Shown here: one piece after another, positions 15,653-24,650 of the stretch
Position numbering within the stretch: the stretch's first letter is position 1
How the letters are laid out: the number at the start of each line of letters is the position of its first letter
Source of the DNA: Segatella copri
Lineage (GTDB): Bacteria > Bacteroidota > Bacteroidia > Bacteroidales > Bacteroidaceae
DNA length: 64,000 nucleotides
Assembly (NCBI RefSeq): GCF_026015295.1
Contig: NZ_JAPDUW010000001.1
Span: forward strand, 3,371,501 to 3,435,500
Direction: 5' to 3'
The notes under the pieces: model-generated
The model's database searches: none
Seen by the model: the letters and a program-made list of their open reading frames with translations, nothing else
Told to the model about the DNA's origin: nothing
Position numbers and translations under genes: made by a program

Positions 15653-16417
15653 TTACGGTTGGCTTTCGCCTTCCACATATTCTTCCATAAACATGTGTTC
15701 GCCATCAAACACGGCATAGGTGAACTGCCATATCCAGTCGCCCAGAATCATCAGTCGGGTCTTTTTGCTCAACATCAGATCCAGTTCAATGTGGCGATGG
15801 CCGAACATGAAGTAATCTATATCCTTGTGGCCTTGCATATACTGTTTGGCAAAGCGCACCAGGAACTCCTTCTTTTCGCCCATATAAGGCTCTTCCTTTC
15901 CGTCAGCACGTTTCAGTCGGCTATGCTTAGCCCAGTTCAAGCCCAAAGCCATTCCCCAGCGAGGATGAATCGCATTAAGGAGGCGTTGGCAAGTATGATT
16001 CTGGAACATTCTTTTCAGAAACTTGAATTTCTTGTCTGGGTCACCCAGTCCGTCTCCATGTGCCAGATAGAATACTTTATCGTATATCTCTATGGTCTGA
16101 GGCTTGTAATGTACGGTAACGCCACACTCTTCCTCCAGGTAGCCATAGGTCCAAAGGTCGTGGTTACCCGTAAAGAAATGTACTTCCACTCCCATATCGG
16201 TCAACTCCGAGAGCTTACCTAAGAAGCGTGTATAGCCTTTTGGTACGACATATTTATATTCGTTCCAGAAGTCAAACATGTCACCCAGGAGATAAACTGC
16301 CGCAGCCTTCGTCTTGATGCTGTCCAGGAAACGGACCAGGCGGCGTTCTTGCATGCGGGCATGCGGAATGGCTAATGAGCCAAGGTGCGCATCTGAGAGG
16401 AAATATACATTTTTCAT
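15653..16417 (-). CDS. lpxH: UDP-2,3-diacylglucosamine diphosphatase LpxH
   Basis: LpxH cleaves UDP-2,3-diacylglucosamine to lipid X and UMP in lipid A synthesis at the inner-membrane face. The 254-residue calcineurin-like phosphoesterase shows the metal motifs DAH (9-11), GDMFDFW (45-51), GNHD (84-87), HGDG and GHRH. It is downstream of the SufT-like gene and shares its promoter. Confidence 0.9.
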   Translation of the reverse strand: MKNVYFLSDAHLGSLAIPHARMQERRLVRFLDSIKTKAAAVYLLGDMFDFWNEYKYVVPKGYTRFLGKLSELTDMGVEVHFFTGNHDLWTYGYLEEECGVTVHYKPQTIEIYDKVFYLAHGDGLGDPDKKFKFLKRMFQNHTCQRLLNAIHPRWGMALGLNWAKHSRLKRADGKEEPYMGEKKEFLVRFAKQYMQGHKDIDYFMFGHRHIELDLMLSKKTRLMILGDWIWQFTYAVFDGEHMFMEEYVEGESQP

Positions 16418-16440
16418 AAGCGATTCTTTTTAAATGAATA

Positions 16441-16466
16441 GTGAAGAATGAAGAGTGAAGAATTCA
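16441..16466. repeat. Dispersed repeat, copy B
   Basis: A shorter version of the GTGAAGA-type repeat at 11909-11940, in the spacer between the SufT-like gene and lpxH. Confidence 0.6.
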
Positions 16467-16478
16467 ACGGCTTTGTCT

Positions 16479-16799
16479 TTATTCAAAACCGAGTTCTACG
16501 CGAGCTTCCTCGCTCATCATACTCTGATCCCAAGCCGGTTCGAATACAAGGTTCACATTGGCAGATTTTACGCCTTCCACGCTGTCTACCTTGCTTCTTA
16601 CATCCTCCAGGATGAAGTCGGCAGCAGGGCATGAAGGGGCTGTGAAGGTCATGTCGAGATCTACGGTGGCATCGTCTTTCACATCTATTTTATAAATCAT
16701 ACCGAGGTCCCAGATGTTGACAGGAATCTCAGGGTCGTAAACGGTCTTAAGTACATCTACGATCTTTTCTTCTATCTTTGTCTTTTCTTCTTGTGTCAT
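16479..16799 (-). CDS. SufT-like metal-sulfur cluster assembly factor (MIP18/DUF59)
   Basis: The 106-residue protein is a MIP18/DUF59 domain with YDPEIPVNIWDLGMIY and TFTAPSCPAADF, the latter containing the conserved cysteine. Such proteins assist Fe-S cluster maturation as SufT does. No suf operon is adjacent. It is first in a two-gene unit with lpxH; the short dispersed repeat lies between them. Confidence 0.85.
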   Translation of the reverse strand: MTQEEKTKIEEKIVDVLKTVYDPEIPVNIWDLGMIYKIDVKDDATVDLDMTFTAPSCPAADFILEDVRSKVDSVEGVKSANVNLVFEPAWDQSMMSEEARVELGFE

Positions 16800-16820
16800 A
16801 ATAATCTTTGTTTTTGCCTA

Positions 16821-16851
16821 CAAAGATAATAATTATTGCAGACAAAACAAA
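16821..16851 (-). promoter_or_regulatory. Promoter for the SufT-like gene and lpxH
   Basis: On the minus strand, TTTG-N19-TATCTTTG fits consensus and spacing exactly, about 20 bp before the start codon. Confidence 0.75.
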
Positions 16852-16900
16852 AAGAAAAGCTGTTTTTTTCTTGCAGAAGGTCTAATATACCCCAAATAGA

Positions 16901-17590
16901 CTACAATTTACCTTTATCGTGATATGAATAAAAGGCACCATCGGTTATGATGACATGGTCCATAAAGAAGAGACGCATGATTTCGCAGGCTTTGGCAATC
17001 TTCTGGGTAAGTACATCATCGGCTTTGCTTGGCTGAGGATTGTTGCTGGGATGATTGTGGCAGAAGGCGATAATGGTAGCGTTGTTGAGCACCGCTTCTT
17101 TTATGATGAGCCGGATGTCGGTTGCCGTTTCTGTAATGCCGCCTTTGGAGATGCAGCTCGCTTTGATGAGCTTGAAGTTCTGGTTCATCATCAGGAGCCA
17201 TGCTTCCTCTGTATCTAAATCCTGCATCTTCGGAAGCATATAGTTGTAGATGGCAAGGGATGAGCCTAAGTCGGGACGTGTGCCAATCTTATCGAGAGCA
17301 CGGCGCTTGCCCAGTTCGCAGGCTGCAAGAATGGTGATGGCTTTGGCGGGTCCCATTCCTTTATATTGCGTCAGTTCTCTGATGGACTTCTTTCCTAGCT
17401 GGTTCAGGTTGTTGTCGCAATCCTTCAGAATGCGTTTCATCAGGTCTACGGCACTTTCGTCAGTAGATCCCGAACCAATCAGAATACCTAAGAGCTCGGC
17501 ATTGGATAAAGCTGAGGCTCCCAAGCGCTCCAGTTTCTCGCGGGGCTTGTCTTCTTCTGCCCAATTGGCAATGGTTAGTTTCTCTGCCAT
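16901..17590 (-). CDS. radC: RadC family protein (JAB1/MPN-like)
   Basis: The 229-residue protein has an N-terminal helix-hairpin-helix region (YKGMGPAKAITILAA) and a C-terminal RadC domain with HNHPSNNPQPSKADD, the JAMM-type zinc motif (His178, His180, Asp191). The name RadC is historical and a repair role is not established. It lies 53 bp downstream of a glycosyltransferase gene and is probably co-transcribed with it. Confidence 0.93.
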   Translation of the reverse strand: MAEKLTIANWAEEDKPREKLERLGASALSNAELLGILIGSGSTDESAVDLMKRILKDCDNNLNQLGKKSIRELTQYKGMGPAKAITILAACELGKRRALDKIGTRPDLGSSLAIYNYMLPKMQDLDTEEAWLLMMNQNFKLIKASCISKGGITETATDIRLIIKEAVLNNATIIAFCHNHPSNNPQPSKADDVLTQKIAKACEIMRLFFMDHVIITDGAFYSYHDKGKL

Positions 17591-17642
17591 AATAATAACT
17601 GATTAGTAGATTATTATTGGCTTCTCTTTTTGCGGGGAAGTC

Positions 17643-18701
17643 TTATTTGTAGAAAGTCTTGTTGTATGCGCTGAATTCGCTCTGTCCCAGTACGCATCTC
17701 TTCCACCATGCAGAAAGAAATCCGCATCCGTAACCCATCAGCTGTGTGAAGGCAGCGCGAATGCTCAGCAAGCCTATCTTCACGCTGTGATTCTCTCTGC
17801 TGCTGTCGATAAACAGTGCGATGGTATAGAGAATGATGCCGGCGAGACCGATGCAGCCCAATGCTGCCATCGCATTGCCCAAGGTTGGGAATACGTGAAC
17901 GGTGCCAAGCATGTATGGCAGGAAGCCGAAGAAGAGCAGAAGCAGCGTGCCTATTACACCCACGGTGAAGACCATAGGAAGGAGATGCACGAGTTTGAGA
18001 CTCTCTGGATATTTCTTGTAGAGATTGATGCGGGCGATGCCACTGTTGTAGACCTGTCGCCAGAACTTGCGGAAGTCGGTGCGGCGCTTATGCCATACCC
18101 ATGCTTCAGGGAACAGACGGCAACGGCAGCCTGCCTTGAAGATACGGATAGAGAAATCAATGTCCTCACCGAAACGCATATTAGAAAAGCCATTCAACCT
18201 GAGATAAACATCCCTGCGGATGCCCATGTTGAATGAACGGGGATAGAACTTATCCATCTTCTTCTTTCCGCCACGGATGCCACCGGTGGTAAAGAAAGAA
18301 GTCATGGAATAAGAAATGGCTTTCTGAGTATCTGTAAATGATGAGTGCGCCTTGTCGGGACCGCCGAAAGCATCGGCTGGCTCACGGCTCAACTCATCAC
18401 TTACAGCCTTCAGATAACCTTCTGGCAAGACCACGTCGCTATCGAGTATCAGAAGATACTCACCCTTGGCGCGCTCGGCACCATAGTTGCGACTCTGGCC
18501 CGGACCAGAGTTCTCCTTATAGTAATAATGTATATCCATCATGTGCTCATATCGTTTGCACACCTCCTCGCAGGGAGTCTGTGAGCCATCCTCAACGATG
18601 ACAACTTCGAAGTCTTTCTCTGATTGATGAGTCAGACTCTCTAAAAGTTCGTCCACTTCGTCAGGACGATTAAATACAGGTACTATGATGGAATATTTCA
18701 T
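17643..18701 (-). CDS. Family 2 glycosyltransferase with C-terminal membrane helices
   Basis: The 352-residue protein has a GT-A fold: SIIVPVFNRPDEV at the N-terminus, VEDGS, LDSDVV (DxD at 87-89) and a later GEDIDFSIR acidic motif. At least two hydrophobic helices follow at about residues 242-268 and 280-302, anchoring it to the inner membrane. The acceptor is unknown; it probably builds a surface glycan or glycolipid. Neighbours (efp, radC) give no clue. Confidence 0.85.
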   Translation of the reverse strand: MKYSIIVPVFNRPDEVDELLESLTHQSEKDFEVVIVEDGSQTPCEEVCKRYEHMMDIHYYYKENSGPGQSRNYGAERAKGEYLLILDSDVVLPEGYLKAVSDELSREPADAFGGPDKAHSSFTDTQKAISYSMTSFFTTGGIRGGKKKMDKFYPRSFNMGIRRDVYLRLNGFSNMRFGEDIDFSIRIFKAGCRCRLFPEAWVWHKRRTDFRKFWRQVYNSGIARINLYKKYPESLKLVHLLPMVFTVGVIGTLLLLFFGFLPYMLGTVHVFPTLGNAMAALGCIGLAGIILYTIALFIDSSRENHSVKIGLLSIRAAFTQLMGYGCGFLSAWWKRCVLGQSEFSAYNKTFYK

Positions 18702-18764
18702 TCTTCTTACTATTAAGGGTTAGTTTTACTCAATAAGAGCACAATCTTCCTGTTGGAGGATGTA

Positions 18765-19331
18765 TTACTCGCTTACACGACCGAGGTAGCTACCGTCACG
18801 GGTGTCGATCTGGATAGTCTCGCCTTCGTTGACGAACAAAGGAACACGAACCTCAGCACCAGTCTCCAATGTAGCAGGCTTTGTTGCGTTGGTAGCAGTA
18901 TTACCCTTTACACCTGGCTCAGAGTGAGTAATCTTCAAAGTAGTCTTCACTGGCATTTCAGCCAAGAGGATAGTACCATCAGTTGTATCAGTAACCACCT
19001 CAACAACGTCACCCTCCTTCATGTACTGGCCACCAGTAACGTTCTCCTTAGCGATAGGCACCTGCTCGAAAGTCTCCTGGTTCATGAAGATGCAACCAGT
19101 AGCGTCCTCGTAGAGGTACTGGTAAGGACGGCGCTCAACGCGAACATCCTCCAATTTGAAACCTACCTGGAATGTACGTTCCAATACACGACCGTCGGCA
19201 ACATTCTTCAATTTTGTGTTCATTACGGTGTTACCTTTACCTGGCTTTCTGTGCTGAAAGTCGATGCAAACCCATACTTTGCCATCCATGCGGATGCAAG
19301 TACCAATCTTAATTTCCTGTGAATTAATCAT
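18765..19331 (-). CDS. efp: Elongation factor P
   Basis: EF-P relieves ribosome stalling at polyproline. The 188-residue protein has three beta-barrel domains and the loop RKPGKGNT with Lys32 at the modification position. A lysine there, rather than arginine, argues against EarP rhamnosylation. It has its own consensus promoter and is divergent from rpmH. Confidence 0.96.
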   Translation of the reverse strand: MINSQEIKIGTCIRMDGKVWVCIDFQHRKPGKGNTVMNTKLKNVADGRVLERTFQVGFKLEDVRVERRPYQYLYEDATGCIFMNQETFEQVPIAKENVTGGQYMKEGDVVEVVTDTTDGTILLAEMPVKTTLKITHSEPGVKGNTATNATKPATLETGAEVRVPLFVNEGETIQIDTRDGSYLGRVSE

Positions 19332-19377
19332 TTCTTGTTTATCTTGAATGTTATTACAATAATCTCAAAATCGAGTG

Positions 19378-19408
19378 CAAAGTTACGGCAAAAACATGAA
19401 AAATCAAA
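19378..19408 (-). promoter_or_regulatory. efp promoter
   Basis: On the minus strand, TTTG-N19-TAACTTTG matches consensus and spacing exactly, about 47 bp before the efp start. Confidence 0.75.
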
Positions 19409-19457
19409 GGAAATATCGAAAAAAACATAAATATTTAAGCTAAATTTGGTAGTTTTC

Positions 19458-19488
19458 TTGGTTATTTCAGAAAATATGCGTAATTTTG
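19458..19488 (+). promoter_or_regulatory. rpmH promoter
   Basis: TTG-N20-TAATTTTG. A GCCC-AAAAA-GGGC hairpin follows in the leader at 19491-19503. Confidence 0.65.
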
Positions 19489-19552
19489 CAGCCCAAAAAG
19501 GGCGTGTTTTGCACTTTTGTGAAGAATATTAATTAAAAAATAAATAAGAAAA

Positions 19553-19708
19553 ATGAAAAGAACATTTCAGCCTCACAATCGTCGTCGCGTAAACAAGCAT
19601 GGTTTTCGTGAGCGTATGGCAACAAAGAATGGTCGTCGCGTATTGGCTTCTCGCCGTGCTCATGGCCGTAAGAAGTTAACTGTATCTGACGAGCACCACG
19701 GAAAGTAA
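19553..19708 (+). CDS. rpmH: Ribosomal protein bL34
   Basis: A 51-residue, very basic protein begins [19 protein letters not shown] and continues through [21 protein letters not shown], the hallmark of L34 of the large subunit. The C-terminal extension [10 protein letters not shown] is typical of Bacteroidota. dnaA, rnpA and oidA-like neighbours seen beside rpmH in other phyla are absent. A strong terminator follows. Confidence 0.97.
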   Translation: MKRTFQPHNRRRVNKHGFRERMATKNGRRVLASRRAHGRKKLTVSDEHHGK

Positions 19709-19743
19709 TTCCGAGGAAAGATTCGTCTGTTGACGATGACATT

Positions 19744-19776
19744 AAAAGCAGCAAGGATGTATTCTTTGCTGCTTTT
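19744..19776 (+). terminator. Terminator after rpmH
   Basis: AAAAGCAGCAA pairs with TTTGCTGCTTTTT; T tract present. Confidence 0.85.
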
Positions 19777-19886
19777 TGTTGTTTATAACGCCCCTTCCTT
19801 TTCTGAGATTGCTCTTTTGGGAACAAAGATGTTTTGTTTTTATATCATAAAATAGGTGGTGAGAGTGCAAAAACTTTCCTTTTTAT

Positions 19887-19917
19887 TTTGTTCTTCCCCT
19901 AAATACTTGTATCTTTG
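19887..19917 (+). promoter_or_regulatory. Promoter of the PASTA-rluD-ddl operon
   Basis: TTTG-N19-TATCTTTG is an exact consensus match, 16 bp before the start codon, so the leader is very short. Confidence 0.75.
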
Positions 19918-19933
19918 CACCAAAAAATAATAT

Positions 19934-20668
19934 ATGACTTCATCAGAGTTTATAAATAAGTTTAAGAGTAAGTACCTTTGGGGGAATATCGGTGCCATGA
20001 TTCTGGTGCTGGTGTTGCTCTGTGTCGGTGTCAAGTATGGCATCGATATCTATACCCATCATGGTGAGGCCATCCGTGTGCCGGATATTCGATATAAGAA
20101 TATCGATGATGCTACACATATCCTCGACGATGCGGGATTGGAAATTGTTGTAACGGATACGGGATATGTCCGCTCTTTGCCGCCTGATGTCATTCTGGAG
20201 CAGACTCCGGTTTTCGGAGAAGTGGTAAAGTCGGGACATGTTATCTATGTTACCATCAATTCTGATCATTCTCCACGTATCACCATTCCTGATGTCATTG
20301 ACAACAGTTCGTTGCGAGAGGCAATGGCTAAACTTACTGCTATGGGATTCAAACTGGGTACACCTGAATATATTCCTGGCGAAGAGGATTGGGTTTATGG
20401 TATCCTCGTTAAGGGTAAGCATGTTGTAGCTGGTGATAAGGTTTCTATCGATGATGTGCTTGTCATACAGGTTGGTAATGGTAAACGGAGCGTTGATGAT
20501 TCTATCGATGTGGTAGATCCGGTTTATCACGGCGAAGAAGATGTGATGGAAGGCGAAGGTGACATGAGCGGAGAAACTCATGAAGACAACTTCGAGGTGG
20601 TTCCTGGTACGGAAGCCACAGAGCCTGCTCCTTCGCATGAGCACCACCAGAAGGAAGTGGTGGAGTAG
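19934..20668 (+). CDS. Membrane-anchored PASTA-domain protein
   Basis: The 244-residue protein has a short cytoplasmic N-terminus, one transmembrane helix (about 17-37) and two clear PASTA repeats outside (starting IRVPDIRYKNIDDA and ITIPDVIDNSSLREA) plus a partial third. The acidic tail is low in complexity. PASTA domains bind peptidoglycan or muropeptides, yet no kinase or penicillin-binding domain is attached. It heads a unit with rluD and ddl, a conserved Bacteroidota order, and so probably acts in cell-wall sensing or assembly. Confidence 0.85.
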   Translation: MTSSEFINKFKSKYLWGNIGAMILVLVLLCVGVKYGIDIYTHHGEAIRVPDIRYKNIDDATHILDDAGLEIVVTDTGYVRSLPPDVILEQTPVFGEVVKSGHVIYVTINSDHSPRITIPDVIDNSSLREAMAKLTAMGFKLGTPEYIPGEEDWVYGILVKGKHVVAGDKVSIDDVLVIQVGNGKRSVDDSIDVVDPVYHGEEDVMEGEGDMSGETHEDNFEVVPGTEATEPAPSHEHHQKEVVE

Positions 20669-20680
20669 GAGAAATGAAAA

Positions 20681-20700
20681 GTGAAGAGTGAAGATTTCAA
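20681..20700. repeat. Dispersed repeat, copy C
   Basis: GTGAAGAGTGAAGATTTCAA between the PASTA gene and rluD. An in-frame GTG for rluD lies inside it and is therefore an unlikely start. Confidence 0.5.
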
Positions 20701-20711
20701 TAGTAATACGA

Positions 20712-21875
20712 ATGATATTTTTAGATTATATATATAATAAGGTATATGCTCCTGTAGAGGATGACTTCGGGTTTGATGATGCAGGAGATATGGACGAACT
20801 GGATGATGAACTCCAGATGGAGGAAGGAACCGCTGCTTCTGGTGAAGGAGGAGATGAACTCTATGAGCACTGGAAGGTTCAGGTGGATGCTAACCAGGAT
20901 CCGGTGCGTATCGATAAGTACCTGGCTGATAAGATGGCCTATCAGAGCCGTAACCGTATTCAGCAGGCTGCTGATGCCGGATTCATCCATGTCAATGGTA
21001 AACCGGTAAAGAGCAACTATAAGGTGCGCCCTAATGATCTGGTTACTCTGATGCTCGACCGTCCTCGTCATGAAACGAGTATCAAACCTGAAGAAATCGC
21101 TATCAATGTGGTTTATGAAGACGACCAGCTGATGGTGGTTAACAAGGAAGCCGGTATGGTGGTGCATCCGGGTGCGGGCAACTTTCATGGAACCTTGATT
21201 CAGGCGGTAGCCTGGCATTTAAGGGATATGCCTGAGTTTGATGCCAATGATCCGGAAGTGGGCTTGGTGCATCGCATCGATAAAGATACCAGCGGACTGC
21301 TCGTTGTGGCAAAGACTCCTACGGCAAAGACCGCATTGGGTAAGCAGTTCTTCAACAAGACTACCCATCGCAGTTACAATGCGCTCGTTTGGGGCAATAT
21401 TGTAGAAGATGAAGGTCGCATAGAAGGCAATATCGGCCGTGATCCGAAGAACCGCCTCCGTATGAAGGTCTTCGATCCGGACAGCGGAATAGGCAAGACG
21501 GCGGTTACGCATTACAAGGTGTTGGAACGTTTCGGTTATACCACCTTGGTGCAGTGTGTGCTTGAAACGGGCCGTACCCATCAGATTCGTGCCCACATGA
21601 AGCATATCGGTCATCCGCTCTTTATGGACGAAACGTATGGCGGAACAGAGATTCTGAGAGGTCAGCGCAGTAGCAGCTACAAGGCATTTATCCAGAACTG
21701 CTTCAAACTCTGTCCGCGTCAGGCTCTCCATGCCAAGACACTCGGTTTCGTGCATCCTACAACCAAGCAGCAGATGGATTTTGACAGTGAGTGGCCAAAT
21801 GATTTTAGACAATTAATAGAAAAGTGGCGCGGCTTCATCGCTGGCACCACACAAGATACATTCAAAAATATTTAG
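20712..21875 (+). CDS. rluD: RluA/RluD-family 23S rRNA pseudouridine synthase
   Basis: The protein isomerises uridines in 23S rRNA. From the ATG at 20712 it has 387 residues: an acidic N-terminal extension of about 45 residues, an S4 RNA-binding domain (VRIDKYLADKM), and the catalytic domain with HRIDKDTSGLLVVAK containing the catalytic Asp, then GRTHQIRAHM. The ATG at 20712 is preferred to a GTG at 20688 because the latter falls in a dispersed repeat. It is 5 bp upstream of ddl. RluD is the closest recognised subgroup. Confidence 0.88.
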   Translation: MIFLDYIYNKVYAPVEDDFGFDDAGDMDELDDELQMEEGTAASGEGGDELYEHWKVQVDANQDPVRIDKYLADKMAYQSRNRIQQAADAGFIHVNGKPVKSNYKVRPNDLVTLMLDRPRHETSIKPEEIAINVVYEDDQLMVVNKEAGMVVHPGAGNFHGTLIQAVAWHLRDMPEFDANDPEVGLVHRIDKDTSGLLVVAKTPTAKTALGKQFFNKTTHRSYNALVWGNIVEDEGRIEGNIGRDPKNRLRMKVFDPDSGIGKTAVTHYKVLERFGYTTLVQCVLETGRTHQIRAHMKHIGHPLFMDETYGGTEILRGQRSSSYKAFIQNCFKLCPRQALHAKTLGFVHPTTKQQMDFDSEWPNDFRQLIEKWRGFIAGTTQDTFKNI

Positions 21876-21880
21876 TAATT

Positions 21881-22876
21881 ATGGAAAATAGCAAGAGAAC
21901 GATAGCCATCGTATGTGGTGGTGATTCTTCTGAGCACGACGTATCATTGCGCTCAGGACAGGGTTTGTACTCTTTCTTTGATAAAGAGCGCTACAATATT
22001 TATCTCGTCGATGTGAAGGGCACCGACTGGCATGTCGCTTTGGATAATGGTGAGACTATCGAGATTGACAAGAACGATTTTTCTTTCGTTATGAACGGCA
22101 AGCATGTCTATTTCGATTATGCTTATATCACCATCCACGGACAGCCTGGTGAGAATGGTGTGATGCAGGGCTACTTTGACCTCATCCATCTGCCATACTC
22201 TACAAGCGGTGTTCTGGTAGAGGCAATGACTTTTGATAAGTATGTGCTCAATAATTATCTGCGCGGTTTCGGTATAAACGTAGCAGACAGTATCTTGCTC
22301 CGTCGCGGTGAAGCTTATGATGAAGAAGAGATTGCCAAGCGTATCGGTATGCCTTGTTTCGTAAAGCCTGCTGCTGACGGCAGTAGCTTTGGTGTGAGCA
22401 AGGTGAAGAATGCTGACCAGCTGGCTCCAGCCCTCCGTGTGGCTTTCATGGAGAGCAATGAGGTAATGATCGAGGGCTTCCTTGATGGAACAGAGATTTC
22501 ACAGGGTATCTACAAGACAGCAGAGAAGACTGTTGTACTGCCAGCTACAGAGGTGGTTACCACCAACGAGTTCTTCGATTACGATGCCAAGTATAACGGT
22601 CAGGTACAGGAAATCACTCCAGCCCGTCTCTCTCCAGAGACCGCAGAAGAGGTAGCCAAGACCACATCCCGCATCTACGACATTCTTCATGCCAACGGTA
22701 TCATCCGTATCGACTATATCATCTCTAAGGATAAGGATGGTAAAGACAAGGTGAACATGCTGGAGATCAATACCACTCCAGGTATGACCGTTACCAGTTT
22801 CATTCCTCAGCAGGTTCGTGCAGCAGGTCTTGATATCAAGGATGTGCTCAGCGAAATCGTGGAGAATCAGTTCTAG
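21881..22876 (+). CDS. ddl: D-alanine--D-alanine ligase
   Basis: Ddl makes the D-Ala-D-Ala that MurF (8.4 kb) attaches to the UDP-MurNAc peptide. The 331-residue ATP-grasp protein shows IAIVCGGDSSEHDVSLRSG, HGQPGENG, FVKPAADGSSFGVSKV and a metal-binding end, EINTTPGMT. The ATG at 21881 gives the normal N-terminus; a longer frame from 21824 overlaps rluD. Confidence 0.96.
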   Translation: MENSKRTIAIVCGGDSSEHDVSLRSGQGLYSFFDKERYNIYLVDVKGTDWHVALDNGETIEIDKNDFSFVMNGKHVYFDYAYITIHGQPGENGVMQGYFDLIHLPYSTSGVLVEAMTFDKYVLNNYLRGFGINVADSILLRRGEAYDEEEIAKRIGMPCFVKPAADGSSFGVSKVKNADQLAPALRVAFMESNEVMIEGFLDGTEISQGIYKTAEKTVVLPATEVVTTNEFFDYDAKYNGQVQEITPARLSPETAEEVAKTTSRIYDILHANGIIRIDYIISKDKDGKDKVNMLEINTTPGMTVTSFIPQQVRAAGLDIKDVLSEIVENQF

Positions 22877-22888
22877 AATAACAAACTC

Positions 22889-22925
22889 ATATATGGTTCT
22901 GCGATTTTTTCGCAGAGCCATATAT
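22889..22925 (+). terminator. 15-bp hairpin after ddl
   Basis: ATATATGGTTCTGCG pairs with CGCAGAGCCATATAT over a 7-nt loop with one G-T pair. It lacks a downstream U tract, so it may be a processing or stability element within the operon. Confidence 0.6.
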
Positions 22926-22942
22926 ATTAATAGGTATATATT

Positions 22943-24091
22943 ATGAATATCCCTCAAGAATTTGATACCATCCGTCCTTGGGAGCCTGAAGATCTCCCAG
23001 AGGTATTCGACCGTTTGCTTTCAAACGATCAGTTTAAACAAGTGCTTGCCTATCTCTATCCACAAGTACCTTTTGAGATGATTGCCCAGAAGTTGAAGGC
23101 ATGTAAGACCAATCTGGATTTCCAGCTGGCTTTTGCTTACGATTTTGTTCATGGCATTCTGAAGAAGGCAGCAACAGGCTGCGAGATGGATTGCACATCG
23201 CTCGATAATACCCGTAATTATACTTTCATCAGTAATCACCGTGATATCGTGCTCGATTCAGCCATCCTCGATGTCCTTCTTGTCGATAATGGTTTTAAGA
23301 CCACCTGTGAGATAGCCATCGGTGATAATCTCCTTTCTCTTCCTTGGGTCAAGGACCTGGTACGTGTCAACAAGGCGTTTATCGTAGAGCGTGCCCTGAG
23401 CATGCGCCAGATGCTGATGTCGAGCAAGCGCCTCTCTGACTATATGCATTTCGCCATCAAGGAGAAGAACGAGAACATCTGGATAGCCCAGCGCGAGGGT
23501 AGAGCCAAGGACAGTAATGACCGCACCCAGAAGAGTATTCTGCAGATGATGTCGATGGGCGGTGAGGGCAGCATTATCGACCGCCTGAAACAACTTCATC
23601 TCGTACCGCTCTCTATCAGTTACGAATATGATCCATGCGATTTTCTGAAGGCAAAGGAGTTCCAGCAGAAGCGCGATAATGCCGATTGGAAGAAGGGACC
23701 AATGGATGACCTGGTAAGCATGCAGACCGGTATCTTCGGTTATAAGGGTCATGTGCATTATCATGCAGCCCCATGTCTTGATGATTATCTGGACAGTCTT
23801 GATCCTGATATGCCTAAGCAGGATATATATAATAAGGTAGCCGCCTACATGGATGAGCAGATATTCAAGAACTACCGCCTCTATCCGGGCAACTATGTGG
23901 CTCTTGATTTGCTTGAAAACTCAACTGCTCATCAGGCAGAATATACTGCCGAAGATAAGGCAAAATTTGAAAAATATATGGCTGGTCAGCTTGCGAAAAT
24001 TGACCTTCCAAATAAGGATGAAGCTTACTTGAGAGAGAGAATTCTCGAGATGTATGCCAATCCTGTACGTAATTACCTTGCTGCTCAATAG
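22943..24091 (+). CDS. PlsC/PlsB-like glycerophosphate acyltransferase
   Basis: The 382-residue protein carries ISNHRDIVLDSAIL, a variant of the acyltransferase H-x4-D motif in which the next aspartate is at H+6, and IAQREGRAKDS in place of the usual EG-R substrate motif. Length exceeds typical PlsC. Such proteins are annotated as 1-acyl-glycerol-3-phosphate acyltransferases in Bacteroidales. It follows ddl by 66 bp across a hairpin, in an envelope-biogenesis context. The exact acyl donor and acceptor are unknown. Confidence 0.8.
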   Translation: MNIPQEFDTIRPWEPEDLPEVFDRLLSNDQFKQVLAYLYPQVPFEMIAQKLKACKTNLDFQLAFAYDFVHGILKKAATGCEMDCTSLDNTRNYTFISNHRDIVLDSAILDVLLVDNGFKTTCEIAIGDNLLSLPWVKDLVRVNKAFIVERALSMRQMLMSSKRLSDYMHFAIKEKNENIWIAQREGRAKDSNDRTQKSILQMMSMGGEGSIIDRLKQLHLVPLSISYEYDPCDFLKAKEFQQKRDNADWKKGPMDDLVSMQTGIFGYKGHVHYHAAPCLDDYLDSLDPDMPKQDIYNKVAAYMDEQIFKNYRLYPGNYVALDLLENSTAHQAEYTAEDKAKFEKYMAGQLAKIDLPNKDEAYLRERILEMYANPVRNYLAAQ

Positions 24092-24602
24092 CGGCAAGGT
24101 AATACTTTTTCTGTTTGATGATGTTGGAAACTGTTATTATCTGCCTGTTTTAATCAGACTCCTAATTGGTAATTCATAAGCTGTTTACGACAGACAGTTA
24201 ACAGGCAAACCACAGACAGCCTACTGGCGCTATAGCCGCTAGTGGACTGTTCGCCTAGAACAGCCTTCCCCAATGCCTTTGTTTCGTTTTTATGCGAAGC
24301 TTACGAAGAAATACTCTTCACTCTTCACCTTTTCCTCGGAATCCCCTGTGTTTATCGGCATTCCGGGTGGTGAAGAGTATTCGGGCACTCTTCACCTACT
24401 CTTCACCACTCTTCACCTTTCTTCACCTCTTTGTTTCGGCGGATTTGCGTTTCTTCTTACGCTTCGATGCCTCGTGCCTAGGTGAAGAGTGGTGAAGAGT
24501 GGGTGAAGAGTCGCTGATAACTCTTCACCCCTTGAAACGCCCTGTTTATGGGCGTTTCAGGGCATAAGGTGAAGAGTGAAGAGTTCAAATGTATATGTAT
24601 AG
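24092..24602. repeat. Repeat-rich spacer with nested CTCTTCAC / GTGAAGAG words
   Basis: No gene is supported. From about 24306 to 24590, words of the form CTCTTCACC and GGTGAAGAG occur more than ten times in both orientations. The outer arms are inverted, and a perfect 10-bp hairpin TGAAACGCCC/GGGCGTTTCA lies near 24534-24560. The words match the dispersed repeat found at 11909, 16441, 20681 and 60283. Confidence 0.6.
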
Positions 24603-24642
24603 AAAACGCTCCTGTTGCAATATGGCAACAGGAGCGTTTTTT
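24603..24642 (-). terminator. Perfect 16-bp terminator hairpin
   Basis: AAAACGCTCCTGTTGC pairs with GCAACAGGAGCGTTTT over a 6-nt loop. It ends the minus-strand TolB-like gene and may act in both directions. Confidence 0.85.
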
Positions 24643-24650
24643 GTTTTTTC

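Noticed and set aside
24273..24495. Two overlapping 67-70 codon frames in the CTCTTCAC array
   Set aside because: They encode only translations of the repeat words (SSPL, TLHL) and have no independent support.
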